Counted from the stretch's first letter, positions 24,077 through 36,639 are shown. The stretch: 64,000 nt of DNA from Panax quinquefolius (GCA_020205615.1 CM035164.1:123686307-123750306); one strand, 5' to 3'. Made by a program: numbers and translations. Notes: generated by a model from the sequence alone, not told the origin.

Positions 24077-24790
24077 AGTTTCTCTCTCTTAGAACGATTC
24101 TTCACGGATAAACTCTGCAAACTTTGATTCACGGAGTGGTTTGAGACATATCGTTCTTGTTTTGTTCATTGTTCTGCGATCACAGTTATGGTCCCTCGGT
24201 TGAACTCCACTTCCTTTATACTGAAAATTTGAACACTTTGAACCTCTCGAAAGTTTAGAGAAACTTTGCCTGCATCTTTGAGAAAGTGTTTGTCGATGAA
24301 CTCCAGCTTTGTCATTAAATAGTTTCAAACGTCTCCCAAGACATCTTGAGCGACAAATTTGGATGGGTACGCTTCCACGAGACTCCCACCGATAGTCCGC
24401 CTCGCCACGTCATTAAACATAAAGGTGGCGAATGGAACTCTTCGTTCTCCGTGTATCCCAAGACATCGAATATCTTGGTAATTTGCTTGACCCATGTTTC
24501 CGCCATGATCGGATCCGCTTTCCCTTAAATGAGGCCGTCATTGTGACAACCCGTGAATTGCTATCATTTCCTCCTATATTTTGAACACGAGTCTCCTAAA
24601 TCGATTTTGCATGAAGCGCGCAAAAGCTTCTAAACATCCTCGTTCATCATCTCGCTTCATTGGTGTTGTTCACAGGAGGAACATTGCCCGACTGTTGCAC
24701 GTTCTCCTCGTTGGTGAGTACAAAGGTCTCCACGGTCTCATTTCCATTGTTAATATTCTCAATCGACATTCTCAAACATCGCCATAAAAC
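24077..24790 (-). pseudogene. gag of gypsy element M
   Basis: Minus-strand translation gives MTASFKG near 24540, then NADPIMAETWVKQITKIFDV near 24520-24460 and VLGYTENEE, the start of the capsid-like retrotransposon gag domain of plant gypsy elements. The following ~380 bases continue the domain with frameshifts (FIDK, KVSLNF, KEVEFN near 24300-24180). It lies 3' of the M primer site on the same strand and breaks at 24077, where the plus-strand P complex begins. The zinc knuckle resumes at 2754. Stops make it non-functional as sequenced. Confidence 0.8.
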
Positions 24791-24945
24791 AAGGGTTAAT
24801 TAAGGAAATAAATATATCACATAATATCCTATATCTTGACCAACTAACAAATAAGCTTAGGTAGGACACACTTAGCGAAGGATTTACTGCGTCTCTCCCT
24901 CCTAGTTCTATTCCCCGATCTCCGCTTGAGAGATCATATCCCTAA

Positions 24946-24957
24946 GCTCGATACCAA
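24946..24957 (-). promoter_or_regulatory. primer-binding site of gypsy element M
   Basis: Minus-strand TTGGTATCGAGC begins right after the LTR 3' end at 24959. It places the LTR at 24959-27576 as the 5' LTR of a minus-strand element. Confidence 0.75.
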
Positions 24958-24958
24958 T

Positions 24959-27576
24959 TGTGGACGCCCCCAAAATAGGTATACATCACCCATTCCGAGT
25001 TGTCAATACATGGAAGCAAACAACTACAACTTTATTATTACAACAAGAAAGCTGTGAGTTTGAATACAAATATTATCTTCTCAGACAATATCTATACTCA
25101 AATAAATCCTCATCACATTTATTGATACATTATTTTACAAAAACGGTGAGGACTACTAAACAACTCTCTCTAGAACCTTCATTCCATACCCAGGCTCGTA
25201 CTCATTTATATTCTCGCCTCCTAAGAAGAAAAATGGAACAAAAAGGAAAAGGGTGAGCTCAACTAGCCCGGTAAAGAAATATTATGACTAAGATAATATA
25301 CAACAAATTATCGTTAGTCTTCAACGAGGAAAAATCTAATAGAATACAATAGACAACAAATTGTAAATCAATATTCGCAATGAAATAATAATTCATTAGA
25401 AGAGTTAAGTAAAGAATGCAAACTACTATCTTCTATGTATGAATTTAAAAGTTCATCGTCTATCTTTTATCCCCTGTAACATCAATCAATATATATCGGA
25501 ATCAAATATTCATCTTTGCACTCTGTGCCAAAGATATTCTTGATTAAGTCATATTCATCTAAACACTGTTTCATCTTGCACTACTGACGCAAAGATATTC
25601 TTGAAATTATTCATCTTTGCACTACTGAGCCAAAGATATTCAATAATATCATCATTTAAGACCTGAGGATGATGAAAAATATTTTTAAAGAAACGAATCC
25701 GGTGAAACAAAATGACAAGGATTAAGGATTAAGGATTCGTACTTTGTTTTATCCATGTCCAAAAATACCTCTCAAAAAAATAATTATAGTGGTGTAAAAT
25801 TCATGAATGATCAAAACATGGATACAATCAAAGCTAGTATCCACAATAGATATTTTAGGCGAAAAGAAAAATTTTCATTTTTCGATGAATAGTGGTGATT
25901 ATTGAATGAATAATGTGAGTATCGTGAATAGTGCCATATACGTGAATAATAACTCCGACACCAAAAGTTTTAAATTTGATAAAAACTTCATATCAATATT
26001 TCAGCATAATGATATTGAAGAAATAATATCATTACGAAAAAAAATAATAATATCCTTACCTCACAAAGACAAGACTTTAGTTGAAAACAGGATATAAATT
26101 TATGACTTGAACTTGCATCAGTATAGCAATACTCAAAGTATACTCAAAATACTCACAAGAATATTTCGATAATATAGAGAGAAAAACTTGATTTACGGTG
26201 TAATTTTCAATTCTAACCTAAGTACTTATTTATAGGAAATTGCTTAGAACACAAAAAGCAGAAAATTTAATTTAATATTATTATATATATCAAAATTCCT
26301 ACGCCACTCTTGAAATCTGATTTCAAATTTCAATAAGCACATGCCACATTCTAGAAAAAGTAAGAAAAATATTTTTCTAATTTAAAATAATTTAAACTTC
26401 AAAATCAATTATTTTTGAGTTTTGAACTTCAATAATTCACAATAAATAGCCTTTTTTGTCGGAAAATTGAAACTCTCAATTTTTATAGGAAATTCAATTC
26501 TCTACAACTTTGCAGTAAGAAAGTTTTTCCAAATTCCAAACAAAAATTAATGAAATTCACAAACGGACGATTTTTACAAATTTATAATCAAATTTCGGTC
26601 GATAAATGGGGTCCACCAACATGTTTAACATGTTTTAAACATTTATTACAACAAAAATACTCTTCCTCCTCAGATACTCATATATCCCACATTCGTTGTA
26701 AAAATATCACCATTATTATATTATTAAAATATAATAATATATTTAAATGAATTATTTTATCGAGAAAAAATAAAATTTCAATTTTCAACAATTGTCACAT
26801 TAAAAATTTTCTCCATCTATATCCACATAAAATCAATATTTTCTCATCATATGAATCAATAATTAATTATTCACAAATAATATTATGTAATCACAATATT
26901 GACAAACTGAGGCGGTTCCAGGAAGAGGGGCTTTCCAATAAAATTTCTCTCATCTACTGGTGCAATTGATTAGGTGACCAAACTTCTCCTAGGCGTAACT
27001 TTCTAGACATTGCTAATAATGTTATCTAATAATATTATTTAGATAATATGAATTATTGCTTCGATAATGAAAATATCGTGTAATGACAATTATTGAAATA
27101 TGAAGAATATAAAATATCAACGCAGTAATTATTAAATCAATAAAAATCTTGAGCGATTATTCTGTAACCATTATTGAGTAGTGCCTTCTTACGTAAGAAT
27201 CAATAATTGGTGCAATCTGAGTGTCTTCTTGTGTTTTAACCACCAAAGTATTTTAACAAAGATTAACTGTGAATAACTACATCGTTATTTTTAAACAACT
27301 TATATTTGTCGTTTTCTTCATCCAATCGCTTTTCAGGTTATGGGGCCCACAAAAGATATGGTCGTCGCATGCGAATATTCCCGACTGTTGAAGAATATTC
27401 CACGACCAAACGAATATTCCAAAAACAACAATGAATATTTTATAACCACTTTGCTTATTTTGAAATATTTGCGTATTTTACCCATAACTATCCACATTAA
27501 TCAAATCAACCCTTACTATTTCAAAATAATAAATAGAGAAAATTAAATTTCATTAATAATAAGTTGGGGTCTTACA
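24959..27576 (-). mobile_element. 5' LTR of gypsy element M
   Basis: On the minus strand it starts TGTAAGACCCC at 27576 and ends TTTTGGGGGCGTCCACA at 24959, 2618 bp. Both ends carry the near-mirror TGT...ACA termini. It is the same family as 59162-61505 (plus) and 61506-64000 (minus). It includes 3-4 copies of a CATCTTTGCACTACTGAGCC-type repeat at 25500-25640. A promoter-like CCTATAAATA lies on the minus strand near 26240, followed by a CTCTCTAT-rich leader. Confidence 0.88.
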
Positions 27577-28732
27577 TCTCTATTCGCTTCGGTTCGACTC
27601 GTTTACAGTCTTAATAGTATATAGTGAATAGTAATATCAATTTTATGCCTTGTATCATTATTCTTATTTTAATGATGTGTTATGATCTTAACACTAAACA
27701 CTGTCAGTATTAAATTTGAAGTCATGTTTCAAAATCAGAAATACATTTTAACTTTTTGATCAATCTTGTAAGTATTAAAAGTAATAAAAATAATCTTGTA
27801 TTGATTTAGAATTTTACATATAGATCAAAATATCATAAACTAAAAGAATTAAATATTAAATATTTGTTTGCATATGCTGTGTTCAAAGCATAAGAAGTAC
27901 CAAAAGCATTGTTATTGTTACGTAATGCTAAAACATTGTTTAATACAAGAGTCAAGCCGGCCATGCTAACACTATTATTCAACCAATTTTGAATCTTTAT
28001 TTCTTCTTTTATTATTCAATTAGCTACTCACTTTATGACTTCAAATCAATACCAACTTGGCACATAGATGAGTACTAGCAAAGCCAAGTACTCCTTTGGT
28101 ATAAAATGCGACTCTCATTCAAATTTTTACTTGGGTTAAACTTGAGCATAATAATTTATTTTAATTGAAAATTATTTGTGATTGTATGCTTAACCTGATA
28201 ATTTAGGTTGAGAACTATATAGTTAATCATATAATCTCATTTAATTTAGTTCTATTATTTACATTTTCACGTAAAAAAGTATTAGTATATTATTATCAAT
28301 GTTTTATTAATTCATTTTAGAAAGATAATTTATTAGAAAAATTAGAGAGAGATAATTAATTAAAGGAAGATGAAAAGAGAGAGAGAGAGTCTATAAATCT
28401 CAAAAAGTAAAATATGGGTCGACTTATATTAAAACTATAATCATTTGGGTTCAAATCATATTAAAATGGATAATGTGGTTTTAGTTCTAATTTGGACCCA
28501 TAACCATTTTATGTAAACCAAAACTATATTTTGTGAGGTCTATTGTATGTTGCACAATTAAACTTTAATATGCTTGAAAAAGTCAAAATTAAAAAAAAAA
28601 AAAAAAGTAAAATGAAAATGAAACTTCCAAGAGATATTTCTTGAATAATCAATTTGGTATATATTGATTGAGCTAATTGTTTAAATTTATTTAATTATAC
28701 AAATATTAAAAAAAATGATTGTTAAATAAGAA
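27577..28732. other. intergenic, no gene seen
   Basis: AT-rich sequence right of the M element. I see no supported gene, RNA or element boundary here apart from GA-rich microsatellite-like sequence near 28376-28392 and poly-A near 28592. Confidence 0.5.
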
Positions 28733-28957
28733 TTAACCTCCATAATCCCACATCATAGTGATGTTGAGGTAGTGATAGTTCATAGTAGTAGTGCATTGAG
28801 GGCATTTGGTCCCCCAGTTTTCCCTAATTCTATTCCAATATACATGGGAATTTGATTCTCTTTTATCTTTGTCATAATTTCTTATGAATATGATTACTGG
28901 AATCACAACAATTAGTGGATTCCGAACACCATTGTGTATATTAAATTGGAATAGCAA
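28733..28957 (-). pseudogene. possible DnaJ-type zinc-motif fragment
   Basis: A 74-residue minus-strand frame ends in NWGTKCPQCTTTMNYHYLN. The T-x-CP-x-C...Y-x-Y pattern resembles the zinc-binding region between the J domain and DUF3444 in plant DnaJ-like proteins. No J domain, second Cys pair or further exon is visible and the frame stops soon after. It may be a gene scrap or chance. Confidence 0.22.
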
Positions 28958-29046
28958 ATAGGACGATTAATTTGATGAGGGAATTTCTCAACTTAAAGTT
29001 GGTTGCTTTTACTACACATGTTTGTTCTTATTCCCAGACTTATATA

Positions 29047-29249
29047 TTTAAGACTAAAAGACAATTTGCACCCTTTTGGCTTTTACATCTTTGTTGACTT
29101 TTGTCCCAAATCGAAAAAATTAATACAAAACACCCCAAACTTCATTATACGTAATAAAACGCTTTTTCTTTCTTCACTTAACTAGGTCAAAAAGTGCCCC
29201 ACAAAGATCAGAATATGATTTGGGGTGCAAATTGTCTTTTAGTCTTAAA
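29047..29249. mobile_element. MITE with 27-bp terminal inverted repeats
   Basis: Left end TTTAAGACTAAAAGACAATT is matched inverted at the right end, and the identity runs on into TTGCACCC, for about 27 bp. Element length is ~203 bp with no coding capacity. Target duplication is not clear, so the superfamily is open. Confidence 0.72.
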
Positions 29250-29466
29250 ATTGCCAAAAATAATTAATTTTAAAATAAAATAATTAAATTAAAATAAATA
29301 TTTAGGATTAATAATTAATTTTTTAAAAACAATTTTTTTTTAAAACAAATTGTAAAATAATTTTTTTTGTAAAAATTATTTTTTACAAAAAAAAATTTAA
29401 AAACAATTTTGTTTTACAAAATTGTAAAATAAAAAAAAATTTAAAAACAATTTTTTTTTAAAAAAT

Positions 29467-30165
29467 TTGTAAAATAAAATTGTGTTTTACAAAATTGTAA
29501 AATACCATTTTTTTTACAAAATTGTGTTTAAAAACAGAATTTTTAAAAACTTGTAAAATAAAATTTTGTTTTTAAAACAAAAAAGAATTTAAATTTTGTT
29601 TTTAGACAATTTTTTAAAAAAATCTGTTTTTACAAAAAAAATTTTAAAAAAATCTGTTTTTACAAAAAAAATTACAATTCTATCTATTTTCTTTTTTTGA
29701 AAGTTCCAAAAGAAATTAATAATATAATAATAATTAAACTGGACCATATTTTTCTATTTTAATATAGAGATAAAAATAATGAGTACCTAATTATTATTTT
29801 TTATGTAATTATGATTTGTGGGTTGCCTATACAATTTGGCCCCCTAATAAAATTAAACACAGAAAATGGTTAGTGAAAGAAAATAGGAGTACTCCATTTT
29901 TCTAATTAAATCGATGAAATTAATAATAGCAAGAAAAAAGATGGAGAAAAAAGATGATAAAACAAATTTTTTTGTAAAACAGGATTTTTTAAATTTTTTG
30001 TAAAAGCAGATTTTTAAAAAGAATTGTCTAAAAACAAAATATAAATTCTTTTTTGTTTTAAAAATAGAATTTTATTTTACAAGTTTTTAAAAATCTGTTT
30101 TTAAACACAATTTTTTTTAAAAAATGGTATTTTACAATTTTATAAAACACAATTTTATTTTACAT
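29467..30165. repeat. large AT-rich inverted repeat (foldback)
   Basis: The ~195-bp left arm (29467-29665) is matched inverted by 29965-30165, including AAAATTGTGTTTTA, AAAATACCATTTTTT and TTTTGTTTTTAGACAATT. The 300-bp loop carries unrelated AT-rich sequence. Arms are built from poly-A/T with TGT/ACA islands. It could be a foldback MITE. Confidence 0.75.
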
Positions 30166-30508
30166 AACAGACAATTATAATTACATTTTTATTTGAGAAT
30201 AAATCATGCCTAACATTGTTCTTGATGTACATTAATTAAAAGTTGACTAATAAAAAAGGAACTAGTAATGATCGTGACATTTGATCAATCTTTTATGACT
30301 CATGAGTTGGCCATGAGTGTAGTCAACATTTTATTGTAAAATAAATTCAACCTTATTAGACTAACTAGAGTGGAGTGAAAGTAACATCTTGCAAGAATAT
30401 TAGAAAAAGGAAAATAAAACACCACCAAATAATTGAAGCATATAGCACAAATTAAGGGGGTTGCATGTTTGTGTTGTGTGAATGTAATGTATGGAAATTG
30501 ATATTTTT

Positions 30509-30601
30509 ATATAATTTTTTAATATTTTTACATAAAAATTATCGATAAAAATCGTCGCTATAGCGAATATTTTTATGTAAAAATATCAAAAAATTATTTT
30601 A
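30509..30601. repeat. short hairpin element
   Basis: Two arms around AATATTTTTACATAAAAA and its inverse flank a short centre with ATCGTCGCTATAGCG. About 90 bp, consistent with a small foldback MITE. Confidence 0.55.
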
Positions 30602-30776
30602 AAATATTAATTTCCTTAATGTTAACATCTCCCATCCCAATCATACCAGACCTAGAAATACCAGGCAGTCTTTATGTAGTCAGGGCACTGAAGTCAATGC
30701 TTCCCATTTTTTTTTAAGATTTTAGTGTCAATATTTTATTGGTTAATTGACTAACCACTCAGTCAATTTCGGTTAT

Positions 30777-31007
30777 ACTCCTCCTCTTTAATATAGGTGC
30801 GTTTTAGAGTTGTATAGACAAGTATTAGGAAATAATTGTAAAACATTAAATATACTATCAATTGTCTATATTGCCCTTGTATTAAAAAAAATGTTATTTA
30901 TTGGATAAAAAATAGTGAGAGAACCAAACTAAGCAATTAAGCAACTACTTATATTTAGGAACAAAAATATTTCTTTAAAACGACCTATATTAAGGAACGG
31001 AGGAGTA
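30777..31007. mobile_element. Stowaway-like MITE
   Basis: Left end ACTCCTCCTCTTTAATATAG and right end CTATATTAAGGAACGGAGGA are inverted matches, flanked by TA on both sides. The CTCCTCCGT-type end is typical of plant Stowaway (Tc1/mariner) MITEs. About 230 bp, non-coding. Confidence 0.68.
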
Positions 31008-32585
31008 TATTTTGTCGTTCGTTTTTCTATTTATAAATATAGGTCGTAATTATAATTTAATTAAAAAAATTATAATATATAGTATGACTCATAAATGATC
31101 GTGAATCGTAAAATATTTGCATAAAATAAAAAAGAATGAAAGAATTATTTTGTTTAAAAATAATAGGTGTATGAAAAACTAATACTCCTAGTAAAATGGT
31201 AGTCTCTACTCTCTCGGTTCGTAAAAGGAGTAATTGTTTTTTAATTTCATGCACATTATTTAATAAAGACATTTAATACTATCATTTAAAAATTAAAATT
31301 TATATAAAATTATATCATTATCCTTTTATAAAAAGTTGGAAACTATTAATGCGAGGAGAAAATAAATAATTTATTCTCCTAAAAGTTATAAGCAACAAAT
31401 AAATTAAAATACATTTTTTTTTTAAAAAAGCAGTTATTATGGAATGAAGATATAATAGTTATAAAAACCAAAGAAGGTCGGCAAAGACCTTTGTAATATA
31501 TTTTTTAATTCTTTTCTTATACTACTTTTGTTCATTTTAATTGATGATTAATAAAATAACATATAGAATAAAGAACATAACTAATATTTTGTCTACTTAA
31601 TTAAAATTGAATATTAAATCTCAACATTACCTTTTTAAAATTCATCAAAATAAAAAAATAAAAAAAAAAAATTAGTATTTAACATTTAAAATAATATGCG
31701 AAATTAAATCATTAATTTTTCTTTAAAATTTACAAATTAAATAAATTAAAAAACATAAAAAGTCGGGTAAAAAAGAGCAGAGGCCAGAGGGAGTGTGAAT
31801 ATATGTTTTGAACTTTATAATTTTCCAACTCCATTGCCATCAAAATTCCAATTCCAACCAATCACCATTTTTTTATACTACACTCCTGAGATACTGCCAT
31901 TCAGAGTGAAGAATTTTCTAAGTAGTCAATCAATCTCCTTGTTCAACCCAACCACCCCAATAAACAAAACAAGAAAATGCAGAGATTGAAGTGTTCTTTG
32001 TTTATATTTGAATAAGAGTCATTTAAATTATTTGTTTTATAATTTTTAAACTCTGATTACGTCTAAATATATTTGACCAATTTATTTAAAAAATTATGAT
32101 TGAATCGGTAAGAAATAGTATTGCATGATATTTTACCTACCTACCCTTATAGATAATTAAAAAATACATTTATTATTCATCTTTTTTCTATTGTAAACAT
32201 ATTTTGTTATGTACAAATTGTTATTTATTTTTTTCTTTAACAAATTGCTCAATAACCAATTTAATGAATGTTGTTGTAATCTTTTTGTTTTGATTTTATA
32301 GACCGACATAATGTTATATTGAAAAAATTTAGTGTTTATTCATAAAATTATATTACTAATAATATACTCCACCAAAATTTGTCTACAAGTTTATATTTAT
32401 TTTTTCTTAGATAGTATTTTTTATTTATAATTATATAATAAATTTATTTATAATAATTTAAAAAATAAAATAAAAAATACATGTATTAGGATATTTTACG
32501 CAGACAATTATTAAACACATCGTTTCATTCTCTATTCAAAAGTTTCACTTCGCTAAGTCATTCAGATTCTTTTAAACATGATTTA
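31008..32585. other. intergenic, no gene seen
   Basis: AT-rich. Degenerate MITE-like pieces (for instance near 31180-31230) and poly-A/T runs only. No supported coding sequence. Confidence 0.5.
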
Positions 32586-33011
32586 GGGGTGTTTTGCTTA
32601 GAAATTTGAATGAAATTTGAATCTGAATATTTGAATCGGTTCGATGCGTTTTTTTTTGGTGCCGAATAAATTTGAATCAGTAATATGAGAAATTTGAATG
32701 AATAAATCAAATTTTTTATTTGAATGATTTGAATGAAGCGGTGAATGAAGTAAAAAAAAATTAAAATTTTTTTAAAAAATATTAACTATTATATTAAGTA
32801 ATATTAAATAAATTTATAATAATTTTAAATTTTTTTAGAGGGGTAAAATAATAAAATTTTGTCATTCAGATGTTTCAGACATGTCAATTATCAAACAGTT
32901 TTTTTCATTCACATTCAAATTCAAATTCAGTTCATTCAAATTCAAATTCAGATTAGATTCAGATTCAATTCATTCAATTTCAGATTTATTTAATTTTTAT
33001 CAAACAATCTC
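32586..33011. mobile_element. Tourist-like MITE upstream of the VQ gene
   Basis: Ends GGGGTGTTTTGCTTAG and (inverted) GAGATTGTTTGATAAA are diverged inverted repeats flanked by TTA (32583-32585 and 33012-33014), the 3-bp duplication typical of PIF/Harbinger elements. The interior is rich in TTTGAATGAA / ATTCAAATTC repeats that also pair. It ends 272 bp before the VQ start codon, so it is in or next to the promoter. Confidence 0.68.
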
Positions 33012-33283
33012 TTAGTGTAGTGTAGAGTGGGCATATAGCAAAAATAAGTCTAGAGAGAAAAAAAAAACTAGAGAGATATAGTGAATTGTGCGAGTATAGG
33101 TAGAGCTCAAGTCCACAACAAAACAAAAGCAAATTAGCAAATACCCTTTTTCAATTCCCATCAAGTCCTTGTTGTTCATTCATTCATCTCTTCCCCTTCA
33201 CCTTAAAAGGCTTAAACCAACCAAAACCCTCCATTTTCTCTCTTGAAAGGTGGAGCTCCACCTGCAACAAAACAGACCCATCA

Positions 33284-33958
33284 ATGGAAACCACCTCAAA
33301 ACCTCGAGAGAGAGAGAACCCAAACTCCCCAAACAGCAATGGAAGCAGTACGAACAGCAGCCACAATGGAATTGGATCCGCCCAAATTCAAACTCCCCCG
33401 CTTACCCCAAAACCCGTTTCCAGATCCGAATCCAATCCATACCCAACGACTTTTGTTCAAGCTGATTCCACTACCTTCAAACAAGTAGTCCAACTGCTCA
33501 CCGGATCATCGGAAACTGCTAAACAAGCCTCCAATTCAGATCCACCCTCCTCCGGAAAAAGCTGCAGTATACCGCCAATCAGAAGTGCGCAGAAAAAACA
33601 GAGCTTCAAGCTTTATGAAAGAAGAAATAGCCTAAAGAATGGCCTAATGATTAACCCCTCGATGCATAATTTTGCTCATCATAACAATAATTCTGGGTTT
33701 TCGCCACGTGGCAAGCCAGAGATCTTGTCGCCGAGTATTCTTGATTTTCCGTCGCTGGTTCTGAGTCCGGTGACGCCGCTGAGGGAAGATCAGTTTAATA
33801 AGTCATCCGGAAATTCGTCGGAGGAAGATAAAGCAATTGCCGAGAAGGGATTTTATTTGCACCCGTCTCCGATGAGTACGCCGAGAGGCGGACCGGAGCC
33901 GCAGCTGCTGCCTCTGTTTCCGGTGACTTCGCCGCGAGTTTCGGGGTCTTCTTCCTGA
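33284..33958 (+). CDS. VQ-motif protein (VQ4/VQ13/VQ19/VQ31/VQ33 type)
   Basis: A single-exon gene for 224 residues. The VQ motif FKQVVQLLTG lies at about residues 65-74 and fits FxxxVQxLTG exactly. C-terminal blocks FPSLVLSPVTPLREDQF, AIAEKGFYLHPSP and LPLFPVTSPRVS are those of the VQ4/VQ13/VQ19/VQ31/VQ33 subgroup. Several Ser/Thr-Pro sites (TPPLTPKP, SPVTPL, SPMSTPR, TSPR) fit the known MPK3/MPK6 targeting of this subgroup. Known role of the family: nuclear partners of WRKY transcription factors in defence and stress responses. The Ser/Asn/Pro-rich N-terminus looks disordered. Start chosen as the first ATG in frame; alternative upstream ATGs lie in other frames and end early. GC content is clearly higher than the surroundings. 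A CT-rich leader precedes it. Which Arabidopsis orthologue it matches cannot be settled by eye. Confidence 0.93.
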   Translation: METTSKPRERENPNSPNSNGSSTNSSHNGIGSAQIQTPPLTPKPVSRSESNPYPTTFVQADSTTFKQVVQLLTGSSETAKQASNSDPPSSGKSCSIPPIRSAQKKQSFKLYERRNSLKNGLMINPSMHNFAHHNNNSGFSPRGKPEILSPSILDFPSLVLSPVTPLREDQFNKSSGNSSEEDKAIAEKGFYLHPSPMSTPRGGPEPQLLPLFPVTSPRVSGSSS

Positions 33959-35609
33959 GGGGAGTGAGAGGGGTAAACAGTGTGTGGTTGTCCAACTGTG
34001 AGTTGTTGAAAGAAGGTATTAATGGATGATTTGGAGAGAAACAGGTAGAGATTTTAATTTGGTTCAACTGTACAATTTGATCACCTCTCTGTTTTCTGTT
34101 TCAAAAACAGAAAAAGCTGTTTCTTTCTTTTTTGCTATTTTTTGTTTTGTCTTTTTTATTATTATTATTTTCCATTTTGTACTTTTTAAACTTACAACAA
34201 TCATCAAGAAATTACACTATTCAGGTGACATTGATGCATCTTGTGATATGTTTATATGTATTTAGAAAAGGAAAAAAAAAAGTTGAAAAATAGGAGATTT
34301 TTTTTCCCTTTGGTTTTCTTCCTTATCTCTTTTTTATTTTCATAGCTGAAATTTCAAGACACCATTTTCATTCTCTTCTATTAAAAACTCCAAGACAACA
34401 GTTTTAGTTGGTCAAAGAAAGGAATTTTTTACTTTAATATTTTATATAAAAAAAGTCATTTTAACCAAGGCATAATAAACTTCATTTTCCCTCTAGTACA
34501 TTTTGATGCTCAGACTAAATAAACTTTCTTTTTCTTTTTGTGTTGATACAAATATTAGTTTAAGGAGTAGATAATATTAGAAAATAAACAAAAGCAAAGA
34601 ACTTGTTGGGGGATATGGCTTTGGAAACCTTCGAGTTAGTTTAGGAATCTATGCTATCCAACTGTTAAGTATACAGAGTGTTTTTATCTGGATATTTATT
34701 GATATTCTTAGTGTTCTATCCGGACATCATAAGAGTGTTATGTTGTTTTTATTTAAGAATTGATATTTTCAAAAGGCCACATTCACATGAATGTGGCTAA
34801 TAGTAGTAATTAATAGGAAAGAATGTCATAATTAGGCCCCTCAAGGGTTTATCTCTGGGGCTAATTTCTAGGGATATGGTCTTATTTGGAATAAATTCTC
34901 CTCCATATATAAATTCCATTTGTGCACAAACACATTTTAATGCCTTAGAAATAAGGGTCTAATCGTGATCGAGCCGAGTATTAAGTTGTTTATATTTGGT
35001 TCACAAAATTTATCGAGTATAAAATAATATTTGATTGAAACTCGTTTAGCTACTGAGTCGAACACGGTCTCGAATCAAGCCCGAGCAGTTTGAACTTTTC
35101 GAACGAATATGATTACTCAATAGAAAATTATAATTTGAAAAGATTTGAATAATTTATCGAACTTTAAAATTTGCTCATATTTAAATTATCTATATTTCGA
35201 GTCAAACTCAAATCAAACTTTTAATCAATAAGTACCAAAATATGCAACTGATGAAAGTAATTGCTAGTGGGCTGGATACTTCATACTTGTGCCTTCAAAT
35301 AAAATCCACACATAGTGGTCTTTATATTCTTAAAAATATTTTTATAATTGTATAATCAAACACTAATTTAATTTTGTTATAAAAATATAATTTAAAATTA
35401 TAAAATATAATAACTATTTCAGTTTTTTGGACTTAGTTCCCAAGGGCAAGGATTGTTATTGGTGTGTACTTTGTTTGTTTGTGTTCCGAGTTGAAAATGA
35501 GTCAAAGTTTGTTTATACTACCAACCATAGACCATGACATTTGTTTAGTTTTGTTTAAAATAAATTTATCAAAATAAAATTTGAAAAGAGAAGTGTTGGA
35601 AAAAAATTG
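33959..35609. other. 3' region of the VQ gene and intergenic DNA
   Basis: The first few hundred bases are T-rich and likely hold the VQ 3' UTR. 34960-35230 carries degenerate TCGAGCC/GAGTCAAACTC motifs seen in plant repeats, without a defined element boundary. CCATATATAAATTCC near 34903 looks like a TATA box but no transcript can be supported. Confidence 0.4.
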
Positions 35610-35612
35610 TTA

Positions 35613-36639
35613 GAGCATTCTCAATAATTTTTCTAATAAATTTTATATCCCCAATTTTGAAAAATAAATCAACAAATCGTTATTCAACAGTTTCTTATTC
35701 TTATTTAACTCTCTATTTTAATCTCTATATATGATTTTACTACTCAGGATGAGGGAATCAAAAATGTGTTATCTATGTATACAGAATGACATTTCACACT
35801 CTCATTTAAGTGGACAACTGATATTCAACTCATCTTCATTTTCAAATTATAAAATTAATATTGAATTATTTTTTAAAAGTTAATTTCAAATGTATTCAAA
35901 TTTAAAATTGATATAAATTTATTTAATTCATGCCAATATAATTTTAAATATTATAAAAGTACTATTAATTATAAATTTTATTATTTTCAAAATTTAAATG
36001 AATCATATTAATTTTAAATTAAAAATATCACAAACTAACTTTTTAAAAGTTAATATTGATCTTATGTACGTTTTGCAGCCACAATCCATTCAATACTCAC
36101 TCCATAAATTACTTAAAATTTAAAATAAAATAAGAGTTATTTTATAGTGGAATACAATTGATAAATTATATTCTCTTTTATAAATTATAAAATTATTATT
36201 ATTTTTTATAATTCAATTTGATGCACTCCCAAACTAAATAATTTTGCTAAGAATTGTAAAATAAAAATTTTTTTATTAGTAGTATTTTTTCTAAATAAGT
36301 TACATTATGTATTGATTAAAATTATATTTAAAAATATCACATACTTACTTCAGAAAAGATTAATAAATTAATAGCAATTTTATAATTAAAAACAAGAGGT
36401 TGTAGTATATTACATCTATCATAAGCTCTAACACATGAAGCCAATACAAAGGTCGAATAGTTACAATGGTCAAAACTGCTTTGACGGTTGAAACTTTCAA
36501 CTTTTAAATTTCATTATTTAAGAAAACAATATAAAGAACATGTTGGGTACATAGTAAAAAAATTGAATCTTTATCATACAGAATGACCCAAGAATATTAC
36601 AGAATTGAGATAGAGATAAGAAAACTATCGAGAATGCTC
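35613..36639. mobile_element. PIF/Harbinger-like element, non-autonomous
   Basis: Ends GAGCATTCTCAATAATTTTT and (inverted) GAGCATTCTCGATAGTTTTC are inverted repeats, flanked by TTA at 35610-35612 and 36640-36642. Length 1027 bp, AT-rich, no transposase. The GAGCAT(T)C(T/C)-type end with a TTA duplication is typical of plant Tourist/Harbinger elements. Confidence 0.75.

Noticed and set aside
33296..33493. Minus-strand frames opposite the VQ gene (also 33795-34067)
   Set aside because: They mirror the VQ coding sequence, whose motif and conserved C-terminal blocks settle the strand and frame.
34903..34918. TATA-like site as promoter of another gene downstream of VQ
   Set aside because: No coding sequence or splice pattern follows it on the plus strand within reach.
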